Positions 30,926 through 42,285 of a stretch of 64,000 nt of DNA are shown piece by piece. The notes beneath the pieces are model-generated. The model saw only the letters and a program-made list of their open reading frames with translations. It had not been told where the DNA came from and ran no database searches. The number at the start of each line of letters is the position of its first letter. Within the stretch, counting starts at the first letter, position 1. The translations under genes and the position numbers were made by a program. The DNA is taken from assembly GCA_030374765.1 (NCBI GenBank), contig JARGXX010000123.1, positions 62,001 to 126,000 of the forward strand, read 5' to 3'. Source of the DNA: Agarophyton chilense (taxonomy: Eukaryota > Rhodophyta > Florideophyceae > Gracilariales > Gracilariaceae).

Positions 30926-31021
30926 TTCTCGTTTCCCATAGCTTGACCTGTTTTGCGCCCCGCCTTTCTTAACTGCTAATACCAAACACACTTCCGTAAA
31001 CAAAAGCGTTCCAGTTACGAG
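29900..31021. other. Intergenic region with microsatellites
   Basis: About 1.1 kb. It contains a G run (29924-29937), CTG repeats (about 30392-30425), a TCA/CAT trinucleotide run (about 30515-30548) and a GA-rich run (about 30894-30924). A plus-strand frame from an ATG at 30613 to 30888 encodes 91 residues, Pro/Arg-rich then Lys/Arg-rich (SSKRKRKRKPSSK). It could be a small gene, but I recognise nothing in it. Confidence 0.35.
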
Positions 31022-31251
31022 CTAGTGCGCCGCGCGTTGCAGCCCGATGGCGCGCGCCCACCACACCCACACCGCGCCGCCAAGCACGTTGTTGGCCGTG
31101 CGCACGGCGGCGCATCCCACCTTGGCCACGCGCTGCGGGCACAACGCGAACAGCGCGCGTTCCACGCCGGCAACCGCCTGGTAGCGCGGGTTGCTACTCA
31201 CCACCATGAAGCCGGCCCACGCCGCCGAATTCGACACCACGTCCGGCAGCT

Positions 31252-31288
<37 letters not shown>

Positions 31289-32242
31289 CATGCCACGCGC
31301 CGCCCCCACCGCCCCGCGCACCGCAATCAGCGCGTATGACGCGCAGGTACCCACCACGCTGCCAGCAAACCCACACGCGCCGAACAGTGCGCCCTTGTAC
31401 GCCAGCGCCGCGGCGCGCTGCCCCATCGAGTATCGTCCGTGCGAAAACACGTTTGATGGAAGTGAGCGCAACAATCCCCCACCACCACCACCACCACCAC
31501 CGCTCACAAGCACGGGCGCGAGCAGATACACCAGCATGAAATTGAGCGTGCCGCCAACCGCAATGTCACATAGCGCAAAGTCCAACTCCTGTAGAATGCG
31601 CTCGCCGCGCGCAGCAATCATGCCGGAGGCCGCTAGTCCGAGTCCCACCGTCAGCTCCATGCCCATCTTGAACGCGAACGACGGGTCGGCTGCCATGCGT
31701 CTTCGCCACCCCGGCCACACGCGCGCCAGCACGCGTGTCAAACCGCCGCGCGCCGCGCGCAGAAACGCGCGCAGTTGGTCGCGCGATAACTGCTGCAATT
31801 CGCTGGGCAGATTGTCGCCGCTCACGCCGTACGCTCGCAGTAGTTCCTCCATGTCGTCGTCGTCGTCGTCGTCACCGCCGCCAGCGCCACCACCACCACC
31901 ACCACCACCACCACCACCGCCGCCGCCTCCAGAGACGGGGCGCGCGGCGGCGCGCTTAGCGTGGACGGAGGCGGCGCCGTAAGCAGGCGGCAGCGACGCA
32001 TCGGAGAGCGCGTCCAGCTCGCCGTCATACGGCACGGCCGAGAACGCATCGGTGCTATCGAACGGCACAATGCGCGACACCGTCATTGCGCGCCAGTGAA
32101 GAAGCAAGGGACGTCGATGCAAGTGCAACGTGCCAACTCGCCGCGCCGTGCGCGTGCGGCTGTTGAGCGGCGGGAGGAGACGCGGCGGCCGCGGGGAGAG
32201 GCAAGCAGCGCGCGCCACGAACGCGCTCGACGGCCGTGTCAT
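31022..32242 (-). CDS. RETICULATA-like plastid envelope protein (DUF3411)
   Basis: A 406-residue membrane protein of the RETICULATA/RER family (DUF3411), found in plants and algae at the plastid envelope and linked to plastid and leaf development. An Arg/Leu/Pro/Ser-rich N-terminus of about 50 residues suits a transit peptide. The family domain spans about 165-400: ADPSFAFKMGMELTVGLGLA, CDIAVGGTLNFMLVYLLAPV, LPSNVFSHGRYSMGQRAAAL, YKGALFGACGFAGSVVGT, SAAWAGFMVVSSNPRYQAV. These correspond to conserved membrane segments. Unusually, triplet repeats encode runs of Gly and Asp (31854-31930), Gly (31481-31500) and Thr (31255-31288). The ATG at 32242 is the first in frame. Confidence 0.85.
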
Positions 32243-32353
32243 GGCGCCGCGCCGGGGGCACCGCCGGTGCTGCCGCGCGTCGCGTCGCAGATCGGGGCGC
32301 GCTCTTCTCGCCGTCCGTCCGTGCGGTGCGCGCGCGCACCGCTTCTGTGACTC

Positions 32354-32432
32354 TCGCTGCTGTACCCGCTGTACCCGCTGTTCTTGCTGTAACTGCTGTT
32401 CTTCGTGTACCCTCTGTACATGTTGTGCTTGC
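32354..32432. repeat. CTGTAC/CTGTTC degenerate short repeat
   Basis: About nine imperfect copies of a 9-bp unit around GCTGTACCC, upstream of the RETICULATA-like gene in the 540-bp gap before the BTB gene. No gene is seen in that gap. Confidence 0.65.
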
Positions 32433-32780
32433 TGTACAACTCACGTCTCGCCAAATACACTAAACATCAACTAAAACTGCAGTGTAGTGCTTTATATGTA
32501 TCATAAGATATGGGCTCTCTCATAGCGACTTAAACAGATGAACAACTTCTACCTGATACAAGACAAGCATGCCAATCGCACATTTGCGGGCTGTATCTTA
32601 ACCTCATCAGAAGGCAACTCACTCGGCCGATGCCAGTCAAAGTTTTATTTCTTCTGCAATGCTTTCGATAGCCACGGAGATATCTAGCTAGAGATGCATT
32701 TGAAAAGGAATGTACAACTTGTAAAAACTCTGCCCGTACAATCAGAAACGCATATACTCCAGCTCATCTGTGCTTTCCTT

Positions 32781-33920
32781 CTAACACTTCAACGGAGAGG
32801 CGTTTCTCATCATCAGGCTGCCCAAAGCCTCAAGCAAAACCGCATCTTCAACAATCTCTGTGGGTTTAACGTACTGTGCGAGAAAAGCTACCCTCATATC
32901 CTGCATGGAAAGCCTCTTGGCAATCTGCCTCGCACGAGCGTATCGAGACTGAAAACCGATTGCACTAGTGTCGCCAACAACAGCGGCAAGCTCATCCACA
33001 CACCTCTGAACAGCGTCATCAGGAGCTTTCACACACGCTGATAATGGTTGCCCATCTGTTGCCCAGTAGTACAACACCCCGAACAAATACTCTTGATCCT
33101 GCGCATTAAATGGCGCAGAAAAAACTTGCTCCAACGTTTCGGCCGAGAGACGCAGTAGGTTGCGAGAGACCTCCTCATCTCCCGGAGATCTCATTCCACC
33201 AACGTTGATGACGCAGTCGGAAACACCGAAACACTGTCGAGGATACTCACCAATAGTATCAACAATCACCTTGGTACAGTTGAACGCCGTGATGCCCCGT
33301 CGATCACAAATCAGTTGCAACAATACACACGCCGTGCTGGGAAAGCTTTGCACCACATCTCTAATGATATCGTCGAGCCAGTCACAGAACTCTTGTTCTT
33401 CACAAACATCGGTTGTGCAAATAAGTTCGATAAGCTCCACCAAATCCGCCTGCGTAATTTCACCCTGCTCATGTACGAGATTCGAAATGTGCTGTACGAA
33501 ATCTGATTCGCCTGCATAAAGAAACTGCAGCAACTGCCGTAGTGGACGTTCTGGAACACCAATTTCTACTTCTCTACCTTTACCATTCTTCAAAGTACCA
33601 AAGAGCTCCTTGAAATAAGAGGAGCGAATGGAAAGAATGCTCGAACAAACGGGGATGCGGTTGTCGTCGGAGGTACAAAGCACGGCATCGCCGACATGCA
33701 TAGCATTTTCGGAAAGCAAATAGTCCACGATCTGCTTTGATACAGCTTTTGGATTCGGACAATAGGGTGCAGGCTCAAGTGGTCGAAAAACAGCAGAGTT
33801 CGTGGGTATTTTCTTGGTTGCGTTGAAGGATAAGATCGAATGAGAATTACGATGGTGGATTGGGGGTGATGATGGTGCTTGCTGCAGTGCAGCATCGAGG
33901 GTTGCTAGTGATGCAGCCAT
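32781..33920 (-). CDS. BTB/POZ-domain protein
   Basis: A 379-residue protein. A BTB/POZ fold at about 75-150 (GDAVLCTSDDNRIPVCSSIL, SIRSSYFKELFG, RPLRQLLQFLYAGESDF) is followed by a helical region resembling a BACK domain (about 160-370). BTB proteins commonly serve as substrate adaptors for cullin-3 ubiquitin ligases or as transcription cofactors; which applies here cannot be told. No Kelch, MATH or zinc-finger partner domain is present. The ATG at 33920 (MAASLATLDAALQQA) is used because the frame's upstream start is GTG. No intron was seen. Confidence 0.75.
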   Translation of the reverse strand: MAASLATLDAALQQAPSSPPIHHRNSHSILSFNATKKIPTNSAVFRPLEPAPYCPNPKAVSKQIVDYLLSENAMHVGDAVLCTSDDNRIPVCSSILSIRSSYFKELFGTLKNGKGREVEIGVPERPLRQLLQFLYAGESDFVQHISNLVHEQGEITQADLVELIELICTTDVCEEQEFCDWLDDIIRDVVQSFPSTACVLLQLICDRRGITAFNCTKVIVDTIGEYPRQCFGVSDCVINVGGMRSPGDEEVSRNLLRLSAETLEQVFSAPFNAQDQEYLFGVLYYWATDGQPLSACVKAPDDAVQRCVDELAAVVGDTSAIGFQSRYARARQIAKRLSMQDMRVAFLAQYVKPTEIVEDAVLLEALGSLMMRNASPLKC

Positions 33921-36900
33921 GGCGGACGTGTGCACAGGCCAATGTTAGAGATGGGCGCGTGAGTGCTTAAATACGTCACAGCCAAACAGGCTTGCAGGGA
34001 TACCCTCACGCGAACTCGGGAAATATCTACTATAAGCTCGATACCTTCCTATTTTCCCAAACGTTTTCATCGTAAGCAAAGATGAGATCGTTGGTTTGAA
34101 GACAGTGAGTTCTTCTGAAAGCCGTACATATCCTTCCCGGTTAGGGTAATTGGAACGTCGGGTGATTGTGAACGAAAGCTATCCTCCATTCTTGATTTCT
34201 TTCTTGGTTCGAACGGACCAGAACAGGCTTCAAGCTCGCGTCAGAACTGCTTTTGATCAGATACCCTTCATTTCAAGGAATACAAGCCAGATCTCTGCAG
34301 TTTTGTTCCCAATGCCTTTTTATACAGTATCCTGAAATCTCAGAAAAACAATAATCTCTCAACAGATGTAGTTGAGGACTTGTAACCAAAACGGAGCCAA
34401 CACCTGACGAAAACAACACCATACAGCATTGAACGCTTCAAATTCTCCGTTGAGCTGACCGTACTGCTTCGTCATATTCATTCATGATAACAAGATGACA
34501 TACCGTCCGTCTCGAGTCCTGATGCTTGCATCATAATAATCCAACAGAAGCAAAACAGTTAAACTAATTGCCATAACAACTTTTGTATTGTCTGTTTTTT
34601 CATTTTAACTTTGATGGCAAACCGTATCAGTTTGTATTCGCACAACCGTAACAAACCTAAGTTATTGTCTATAGTCAAGGTCATAAGCCGAAGCTTTAGT
34701 ACTCCATTCAAGCCTCGACTTTTGACCTTGTCGTTAATGCTTCAAAAAAGCAGAAACCATGAGGCCAATGTTCAAAAAGGAGGTATCAAACCATTGCTTT
34801 TCTTTGGTAGCACAAAATTATTTCACAAACAGAATACTTTTACATTGCCTTAGCTCTGAAAAGAATTCTGAAACATTAACGACTTGTTTTGACATATTCT
34901 AGTGCGTGAGGTTATGGTCCTAAAACCGAGACACCATCTGTTTCGTAGCGTGCTATGTCCTGTTTCTCGATTATTGTACTTTTATACAACATTTTCTTTT
35001 TATGTTTCATGTTGCATATATGTAATTCGAAGTTTAAAACCCCGGTTTACAGCCATTTGAAGAGAAACACTGCCCAAAGCTACAAAATAGAAAACCAAGT
35101 GATACCAATAGTCCAGCCGGTGACTATTTTTTTCTTCTATCATACTATCATACAGCAATTACGGGTGATCCAGATTTATGAGCATCATCCCAAAGTACAA
35201 TGGATGGCATACAGAACTAGTGTAAGTTCCGGAGTATCTGAGGTTGTCGAAGCCCTTGGTCCTTTGTGTTACGGACCATTTTTTAACAATTTCCTCTTTT
35301 ATGAAAGGCAGGACGGATCTTTTCCCGATTGGTTACTGACTAAAACAATCGAATAGTGCGAAGTTTGCTATAGCACGCTCGCTTCCAAAAAGCGATCTCT
35401 TTGTGCGAATTTATGATTGTGAGGATGCACGCATATGCGCGGAAAGGCAAAAAAATTAGCAAGGTCAGCATTGTCTCCCGGTTAGTCTTTCTTCCAGCAC
35501 ACAGGGGGAATCAAGCAGAGGGGTCTTCTGTAGGCTATCGAGTAGTACGTAGTAGTATTCGTTGTGTCGGTTGTAATGTTATTCCAACCTAACGAATCGT
35601 ACTAGAGCTCTAACGCAAAAGTGCTAATAGATGACGTATAATATGTAGTTTCCCAAAACCGTAGAATCGCTTAAACTACCTAACGATTAAGTAAACTATT
35701 CAACATCTAAGTGAAGAGTGAAACGTGTATAGTGTTACTGGTCTCAGTAATTGTAAAACATATGATCTAACTACAGAAGACAAGCAAAGCTGCGCCGGAT
35801 TTGCTCAGTTGTTTTAGTTGAAAAATCTCTTTTTCAAAGACAAGTTGGAAACATGGAGTCCTTTCTTTTTTTTCTCGGCAATTTGATTTGCGTATCGCTT
35901 TCATATGCGCATGAACTGTGCGACCGATGCCATACCAATCTGCTTCAGCTATGGAGTCGAAATGCCAACCACCGATGTTTGTTCAGCATGCATCTACGAG
36001 TCAAGTTTGTCTTCTTTCTATGTCATTCCGTAGCGCAAAGAACTACAAATACTTTCTGCGAAAGTAATGACTATGTGGATCAGGGATAAATAAGGTGATG
36101 CGATCACACGCAAGCAAAGAAAGAAAGGCCAGTTGATCGATGAGGAGCCTTCTCTACCTCCTCCTCGTCTTGTGACTGTAATGTACCTCTTCCTGTCCTC
36201 AAACTGTCAATTAAAACTGACAATATCATCACGGCGCATAAGGGTGACGGCTACCTCAGACGCAAAGGCCTGTAAAGGTAACGATTATGCTCCCCCAAGA
36301 AAGCAGGTCATTGCTCCATATTGCTGTTGTCGGTCGCTGAAATTGTTGGCAGCATTGGCGGGCAGGAAGGTGAATGAGCAAAAAAAAAGCTGCAGTCAAG
36401 TTTGAGCTGAGCTTGAATGCTCATAACAAAGTATGGTATGTTGATGTTGACGGTTGGTTGATTACAAAGCGGTATCGCTCAGTACCTCAGGACTAATGAC
36501 CATGTCTTGAGGGTGACAACGAAATGGCAATGGCTCGTTTTGCGCAATGGATTTGGTGTTTTTAAAGGGGCGCACACGGGGCTGGAAGAAGGGTGTAGCT
36601 GTAGATACCCCTTCGATATAGACTCACAATACTGCGAATGGACAGTATTGTGAACTACCGATCTGCCCTGATATATACTCTGAGTTGTTCTGGAAGGTGG
36701 TGCTGGCTAACTCGTTGCATTCAAAACCGAAGAGGTACGAAAGGTAGACATTTGTAGCTTTTTCGTCTCCCAGAGTTTGGTTGCAAAGTTCACTCCTCCC
36801 TCGGGTCAAATGCTTTACTGGATTCAGCTCATGACCGCATCCGAATGTGCACAATATAGAAGTGAACAATCTATGATCGACAGCTCTCGTGAAGAGAAAG

Positions 36901-38015
36901 GCAGAAAGATGTCCATGCACTATGATAGAGGTACAGATATTGTGCTATCTATTTGCAACCTTGTCTAACGCTCAGTCGTATTTCATGTGGAATGAGAGTG
37001 ATCTGTAGCAGATGGAGCAAAGCGATATGGTGTTGATCATTTTAAGACTTTTGACCGAAAAGAAGGCACCTGGAAAGATCATCATCGAGAAGACCTGACT
37101 AGTCTTCGCCGTATCTAAGACTCAAACAGTGAAGTAGGTGCGTTTACGGTCAGCTACACTTTTGTCGTTTCTATCTGTCTGGTCGGCTCTTTGCTGACGC
37201 CTAGACAGCAGCTTCTAGGCGGCGTGTTTTAGTTGAAACATCCGACATGGGAGCGCTCCGATGTGTTTTCGACGCTTCGACAGCGTCCGCCGACCTGTCC
37301 TCTAGACACAACCGCGATAGTTACAGCTCTACCTGCTGCGTTTTCGTCTCAGCCATACAGTATCGGTTGCACCAAGTGCACGCACATGCTGCGTCTATGC
37401 GGCGAGCTTTCACAGTCGACCCGTAGAACTCTAGCAGGAGTGAAGGGCATTTCTCCGTTCAGTGATACAAATTTCTGAGCAATGTCGTCAACGTCTTCGA
37501 AAAGGAATAACCTTTGGCCCAATCAGAAAAAGAGGGACTTTCACGAACTGATTGTTTAGTGTGACTTGTGGATCGATGAGCTCCGGCTCAATTCCAAGTC
37601 AGGCAGCAACAGAATACGTCTGCGGAGAAGGACAAGACATTTTCACTCTGTATTCAGTTCAACGATCTATCTTTCATGCATGTTTAGAGATTACGAGTGA
37701 CCCTCAGGGATGTTGAAGAAGGCAATCTGTCAAGCATCTTGACTGCAATTTGTGAATGCTTCCATTGTTGTATTGTCTATCCTTATCGAGACAAAACCGC
37801 GGCACAGTCGTTTCTGTATAGACAAGCTGCCCAAATGGGTGAATAACAAGCTTCCTAGTCCTTGCTTTATCTGCAGTTGTGATTGCGAATAGCTATGTAT
37901 TGAAGGCACAGTAGACCGGATAAATCATTGCTGAGAAGTGATGTTCAGCATCAGTTTGCAAAATTCATCCATCTCCCGCAACAGCGTGAACAGACCCGAA
38001 TTGATCGGGGAGCCA

Positions 38016-38561
38016 GCGGACCTGGCCAGGGATTGGCGTCGCTGCTCGTAAAGTTGGGAAGTGTTTGTCTTGAATGAAATGAAATGTAAATGTATGCAGT
38101 GGTTCAGCTGTTGCGGCGTTCTGTACAAGCAGTACGGACCCGACCAGGTATAGGCATCGTGACTGCTTGCGGACGCGGACCGAAACTAGGTATCTAACCT
38201 TCACGCCCAGAACGATTTTTCGCCCCTAACCCGACTCAGCGCGGACCTAGCCCGGAATTGTCATCGCCACTGGCCGCGGAGACACGGACCCGAGCAAGAA
38301 TCACCCGTCGTGCTCAGGAGCCCCTTACCCACCTTCCTTCTCCCCAACTCCACACTTTTTGGTATTGCTCGCACGGAAACGGCGCGGACTTACCGGGTAT
38401 TTTCATCGCAACCGCCCGCGGGTGCGCGGACCCGAACAGGAATTGGGCATCGCGACCTAGAGCACCCACCCGCCACCTTCTCCCCGACACCACACTCAGA
38501 AGAAAACTATGTACTAAGCGGGCAGAAGCGGACCTGAACGGGTATTACCATCGCGACCGCC
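38016..38561 (+). repeat. Seven degenerate copies of a ~32-bp GC-rich motif
   Basis: Copies begin at about 38016, 38133, 38241, 38283 (partial), 38384, 38426 and 38528. Each starts GCGGACCYGA or ACGGACCCGA, continues with a GGNATT-like core and most end CATCGCGACC or close. Spacing is irregular (about 40-120 bp) and the surroundings are AT-richer. Confidence 0.7.
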
Positions 38562-40560
38562 GCTGGTTAAATGAGACGGAAAGAGGATAGAGCGGGCCGC
38601 GGGAGGCCTATAAGTAGACTTTTGGAGAGAATGGCAAATGTTGAGCAATTAAGAAAAATCAAAGTGGGACTGGCGTTTGAATTGAAACCGGAATGTAGCT
38701 CAAATTGAAAAAGAAGTAGTTATGCTGCTTCGTGGAACGCATGTGATGCATCGCATGACTGATGCTCTTGAAATTAGTTGTGGTGATTAGGATGAACAAC
38801 GACCGCAAAATGTATTTCGCTAAACACATAAGTTGAGACATCAATTTCTATATATCGCTTCCAATTACGGGTACACCAGTCTAAACTTATCACACCATTG
38901 AATGACACTCTCCGACGGGGTGAAGCTTGTACTACAAATGTGCGACAAGGCCTTATTTTGAAAGTTCCCGACGAGCAGTAGATGGCAGTTTGGGGAAGAG
39001 GTTGTGTATCAATCTTCCATCTCGACAACATCATTCTTCCATTCGGAGACTTTGAGTTGCAATTTAGTTCCAACAATTTTCTCTTTGAGGAAGGAAGGGA
39101 AGGATTTAATCATCGCCGAGCTAAAACTTTTACTAACTATTTGCACGGATGTCACTCCGAGTGTGTTTCACTTCCGTAAGCCGTTTTTTTTCTTGAAGAG
39201 GCAACTGTACACAGGGGGTTGGCATTCTTTTTTATATGTGTTGGACATTCTCATTGCACACATTTTCCGTTTTAGTGTGGAGAGACAGTAGGAGTCAGGT
39301 ACAAGTTAGGACTTAGAGATCTTTTCATTTTCTGCGCGGATCATTTGTTCTTTCAAAATTCAAGGTTCGGCAATTTGACTTTTGTATGTTCATCTTATCC
39401 GGGTGTAGCTTTTCCACTTCGTGTACTTGTCTGTGCGCCTTCACTGATTCAGATAGCCAAGAGCGCGGAAAGTGGCACACGCTTTCATTCTGTTCCACAC
39501 GACAGGGACTTGTTCTCGAAGGTGCCAGATATGAAACCAATCAGAAAGAGTGCTGAAAGCGGTTTTTGAAAATGTTATCTTGCTTTCTATGTTTGCGCGT
39601 TGCCATCTTACGTTTGAGGGTGTGTCAAGGAAAGCACTGAGTTTGTAGATACGGGTTCTATTACGGAATGAGCTTCTTTTCTACGCCGAGTGGTTGCTTT
39701 GATGGTTCGTGATGAGAGTGAAGGGGAAAGCACAGTTTCCCGCACGGAAAACTTGGCTCCTGTCGTAATCAATTGAGCAGCTCTCTCGGGTATGCGCTGC
39801 AAGGCTGTAATCAGAACGCATTTGCGGTGGTTTGCATTGAACAAGACGTGTTCACTCTCCGCTACGCTCCTGAATTGACATTCGCTAATAGATTTGAATT
39901 CCTTTCTACTTGGCGATAGATAGAAAATTTCTCGTTTCTATTCAGCAAAGAACTGATGAAGCGAGACACCACAGAAGCCTCTCGATGCTTGCGGGTGGAG
40001 ACTCACAGCGGCGGTACAGAGCAGCGTGAGTGTGCCTTGTAGTTTCCCGAGCCGCAGTCGCAATCAACGCCGCGGGGGCTTTCAAGAGAGACTGTTTCTG
40101 TCCCAATTCGTTTCCGAGTTAGTGGTAAGGGTTATTACGAAATCCCGACATACATCAACAGCTCCCACCTAAAGTGTATGTTTAGGCACTACCTATTGTA
40201 TGGCTCAAAACAGTTCCCTTGCATTCTTTCACACGCACAGTGGGGTTCAAAAACAATTAACAACCTCTTCTAAGGCGTATGTAGTGGCAACCATAGCTTA
40301 TGGTTCTCGAACACGCATTAGCGTATAACTAAAGAGGCTGTTATCATTGCGCCTTTTCTAAGGGGAAAATAATTGTTTTTTCAGGGATGAAAAACTGTAG
40401 TTCGCAGTTTTATCGATACAAGTTCCTTTCAGTTTGTATATTCGTGATACTTGGTAGGTGCTGATTCGATCCGTTTAAGAATCTCTACTTTTCTTAAAGG
40501 AATGATTCTGATCATTCCAAGCCAAACCTGTCCAGCTTATGTGACATCATTGTGTTGTGA

Positions 40561-40592
40561 GGGTGTCGACACCCGCGATGGGTGTCTTTTTT
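40561..40592 (+). terminator. Competing hairpins followed by T6
   Basis: GGGTGTC (40561-40567), GACACCC (40568-40574), GGGTGTC again (40580-40586), then T6 (40587-40592). The middle arm can pair with either flanking arm. Pairing with the second gives a 7-bp stem ending directly at the T run, like a terminator. I see no RNA gene upstream, so the role is unknown. Confidence 0.3.
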
Positions 40593-41003
40593 GGTGCCTA
40601 TGGCGTTCACCAAAGCATCATTGTTTCCGATGTGCGTTCTTCAGGCGTTGCGTGAGAACGATCTTTATAAAGAAAAGATGAAGGACTTGGCAGTCGATGC
40701 GCATCTGCAGCACTTTCAACAAAGAAACAACTCCTTATTTCGCCGAAGTCGAAATCTTTGAAACATACAAGAATCGCCGAAATATTGCAAAACAAATTAT
40801 AACTTTTGCGCCAAACTTCAACCAACTGCAATTTCGCAAGACAACACGTCCTCATCAGCACCAGCGCATCGTCGTCGTGCGCCCCGCTGCACAAACCACT
40901 TCTCATTCACTCTCAACGATACGCTTCCGCCAACGGCCCAGATCCGCCCTACGGATTAACTTCACCATCCGTTCCAATCTCAGCAGCAGCATTTCCCACC
41001 ACC

Positions 41004-42092
41004 ATGCCCACTGCGCCCTTGACGGCGTCAGCGCCCCACATCTTCTCAGGCTCGGACGAGCTTGATATTGCTCAAGCCGCCGCCGCTTTACGTTCCGGTC
41101 ACTTGGTGGCTTTTCCCACCGAAACCGTGTACGGCCTTGGTGCAAACGCTTTGTGCTCCCCTTCCGTAGCCGCAATTTTCACAGCAAAGGGCAGACCATC
41201 CGACAACCCGCTTATCGTGCATGTCTCTTCTCTGAGCGATATTTCCCGACACTGCCTCACACCGTCGCTGCCCCCGCTTGCGTCTCGACTTGCGTCCTCG
41301 TTTTGGCCTGGTCCTCTGACCATGGTACTGCCACTCTCTAAACATGCCCGTTTAGCTGCTGCCGTGACAGCCGGTTTATCATCTGTTGCTATTCGAATAC
41401 CCAAACATCCTGTGGCTGCTGCATTACTTTCAAAAGCCGCTGTTCCTATCGCTGCTCCGAGCGCCAATCTTTCCGGACGACCCAGTCCAACTTGCGCCCA
41501 ACATGTTCTACAAGATCTATCGGGAAGGGTGTTTGGTGTTGTCGATGGAGGAAAACTAGAAGCCGATCAATGTGGCTTGGAAAGCACCGTCATTGACTTG
41601 ACAGACCCTGCTTGCCCCACTATTCTGAGACCGGGCGCAATTTCAATCGCTCAGCTTGAGAGGGTAGGTGGTGTACCGTTTTCGCGAGCAAAGAATTCTT
41701 CAGAGAGACCAAAAGCACCGGGTATGAAGTACCGTCATTATGCGCCGAAAGCGCCACTACGGTTAGTTTCAAGCAATCTTGCGGATCATGTTTCAGCGTT
41801 CTTGGACCAGGGAAAGCGAGTTGGTCTATTAGCGGACGATGCAATCTGTGAACGATTTCGAAGCACTGACCGTGTGGCAGTCGTTCAGTGTGGAAGAAAA
41901 AGCGACACTGAAAGTTTTGCGAGAGAGCTCTATGGCGCATTAAGAGCATTCGATGGAGAGGGCGATCATGCTGTAGGGCATGTGGATATAATCTTTGCCG
42001 TTCCACCGACCAATGTGAGCGATGGGATCGGTGAAGCCTTGATGAATCGTCTGAGGAAGGCATCAGCTGGTGGTGACTTGAAATCGTCCTGA
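41004..42092 (+). CDS. SUA5: Threonylcarbamoyl-AMP synthase Sua5 (YrdC-Sua5 domains)
   Basis: A 362-residue enzyme that makes threonylcarbamoyl-AMP from threonine, bicarbonate and ATP, the first step of the t6A modification next to the anticodon of ANN-decoding tRNAs. The YrdC domain spans about 20-215: ALRSGHLVAFPTETVYGLGA, IFTAKGRPSDNPLIVHV, PIAAPSANLSGRPSPT. The Sua5 C-terminal domain follows a linker containing PGMKYRHYAPKAPL and covers about 250-350. The ATG at 41004 has an ACC before it. The frame is open upstream to a stop at 40800 but without an ATG, so a mitochondrial presequence is not supported unless an upstream exon exists. It is convergent with the Enhancer of polycomb gene, about 190 bp away. 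Confidence 0.93.
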   Translation: MPTAPLTASAPHIFSGSDELDIAQAAAALRSGHLVAFPTETVYGLGANALCSPSVAAIFTAKGRPSDNPLIVHVSSLSDISRHCLTPSLPPLASRLASSFWPGPLTMVLPLSKHARLAAAVTAGLSSVAIRIPKHPVAAALLSKAAVPIAAPSANLSGRPSPTCAQHVLQDLSGRVFGVVDGGKLEADQCGLESTVIDLTDPACPTILRPGAISIAQLERVGGVPFSRAKNSSERPKAPGMKYRHYAPKAPLRLVSSNLADHVSAFLDQGKRVGLLADDAICERFRSTDRVAVVQCGRKSDTESFARELYGALRAFDGEGDHAVGHVDIIFAVPPTNVSDGIGEALMNRLRKASAGGDLKSS

Positions 42093-42285
42093 GCCAAGCT
42101 CTCAGAAATGTTTGCGTCCCACAAGTACTGAGCAAGGGATAAGAACGGAGATGTCAACAACGATGGCTATCTTTGGACGAGTTGGATTTCGCTTGTTACA
42201 TGGGAACAGTGAACTTTGAGAACGTTTAAAAATTTTGTACAGGTGCCGAATTGGCTCGCAAACACAAACAACCTCATGCACTAAG

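Larger units (their letters stand above)
33921..41003. other. 7-kb gene-poor region
   Basis: No convincing gene was found. Open frames are short and unlike known proteins. The frame at 34955-35356 contains a 66-nt open stretch (35155-35220) between an acceptor-like CATACAG and a GTAAGT donor, possibly an isolated exon. A degenerate GC-rich repeat family lies at 38.0-38.6 kb and a hairpin plus T6 at 40.56 kb. The region probably consists of decayed transposon or other noncoding DNA. The Sua5 frame is open upstream to 40803, but without an ATG. Confidence 0.4.

Noticed and set aside
40806-41003. Mitochondrial presequence on Sua5
   Set aside because: The upstream frame begins at TTG just after a stop at 40800 and has no ATG before 41004.
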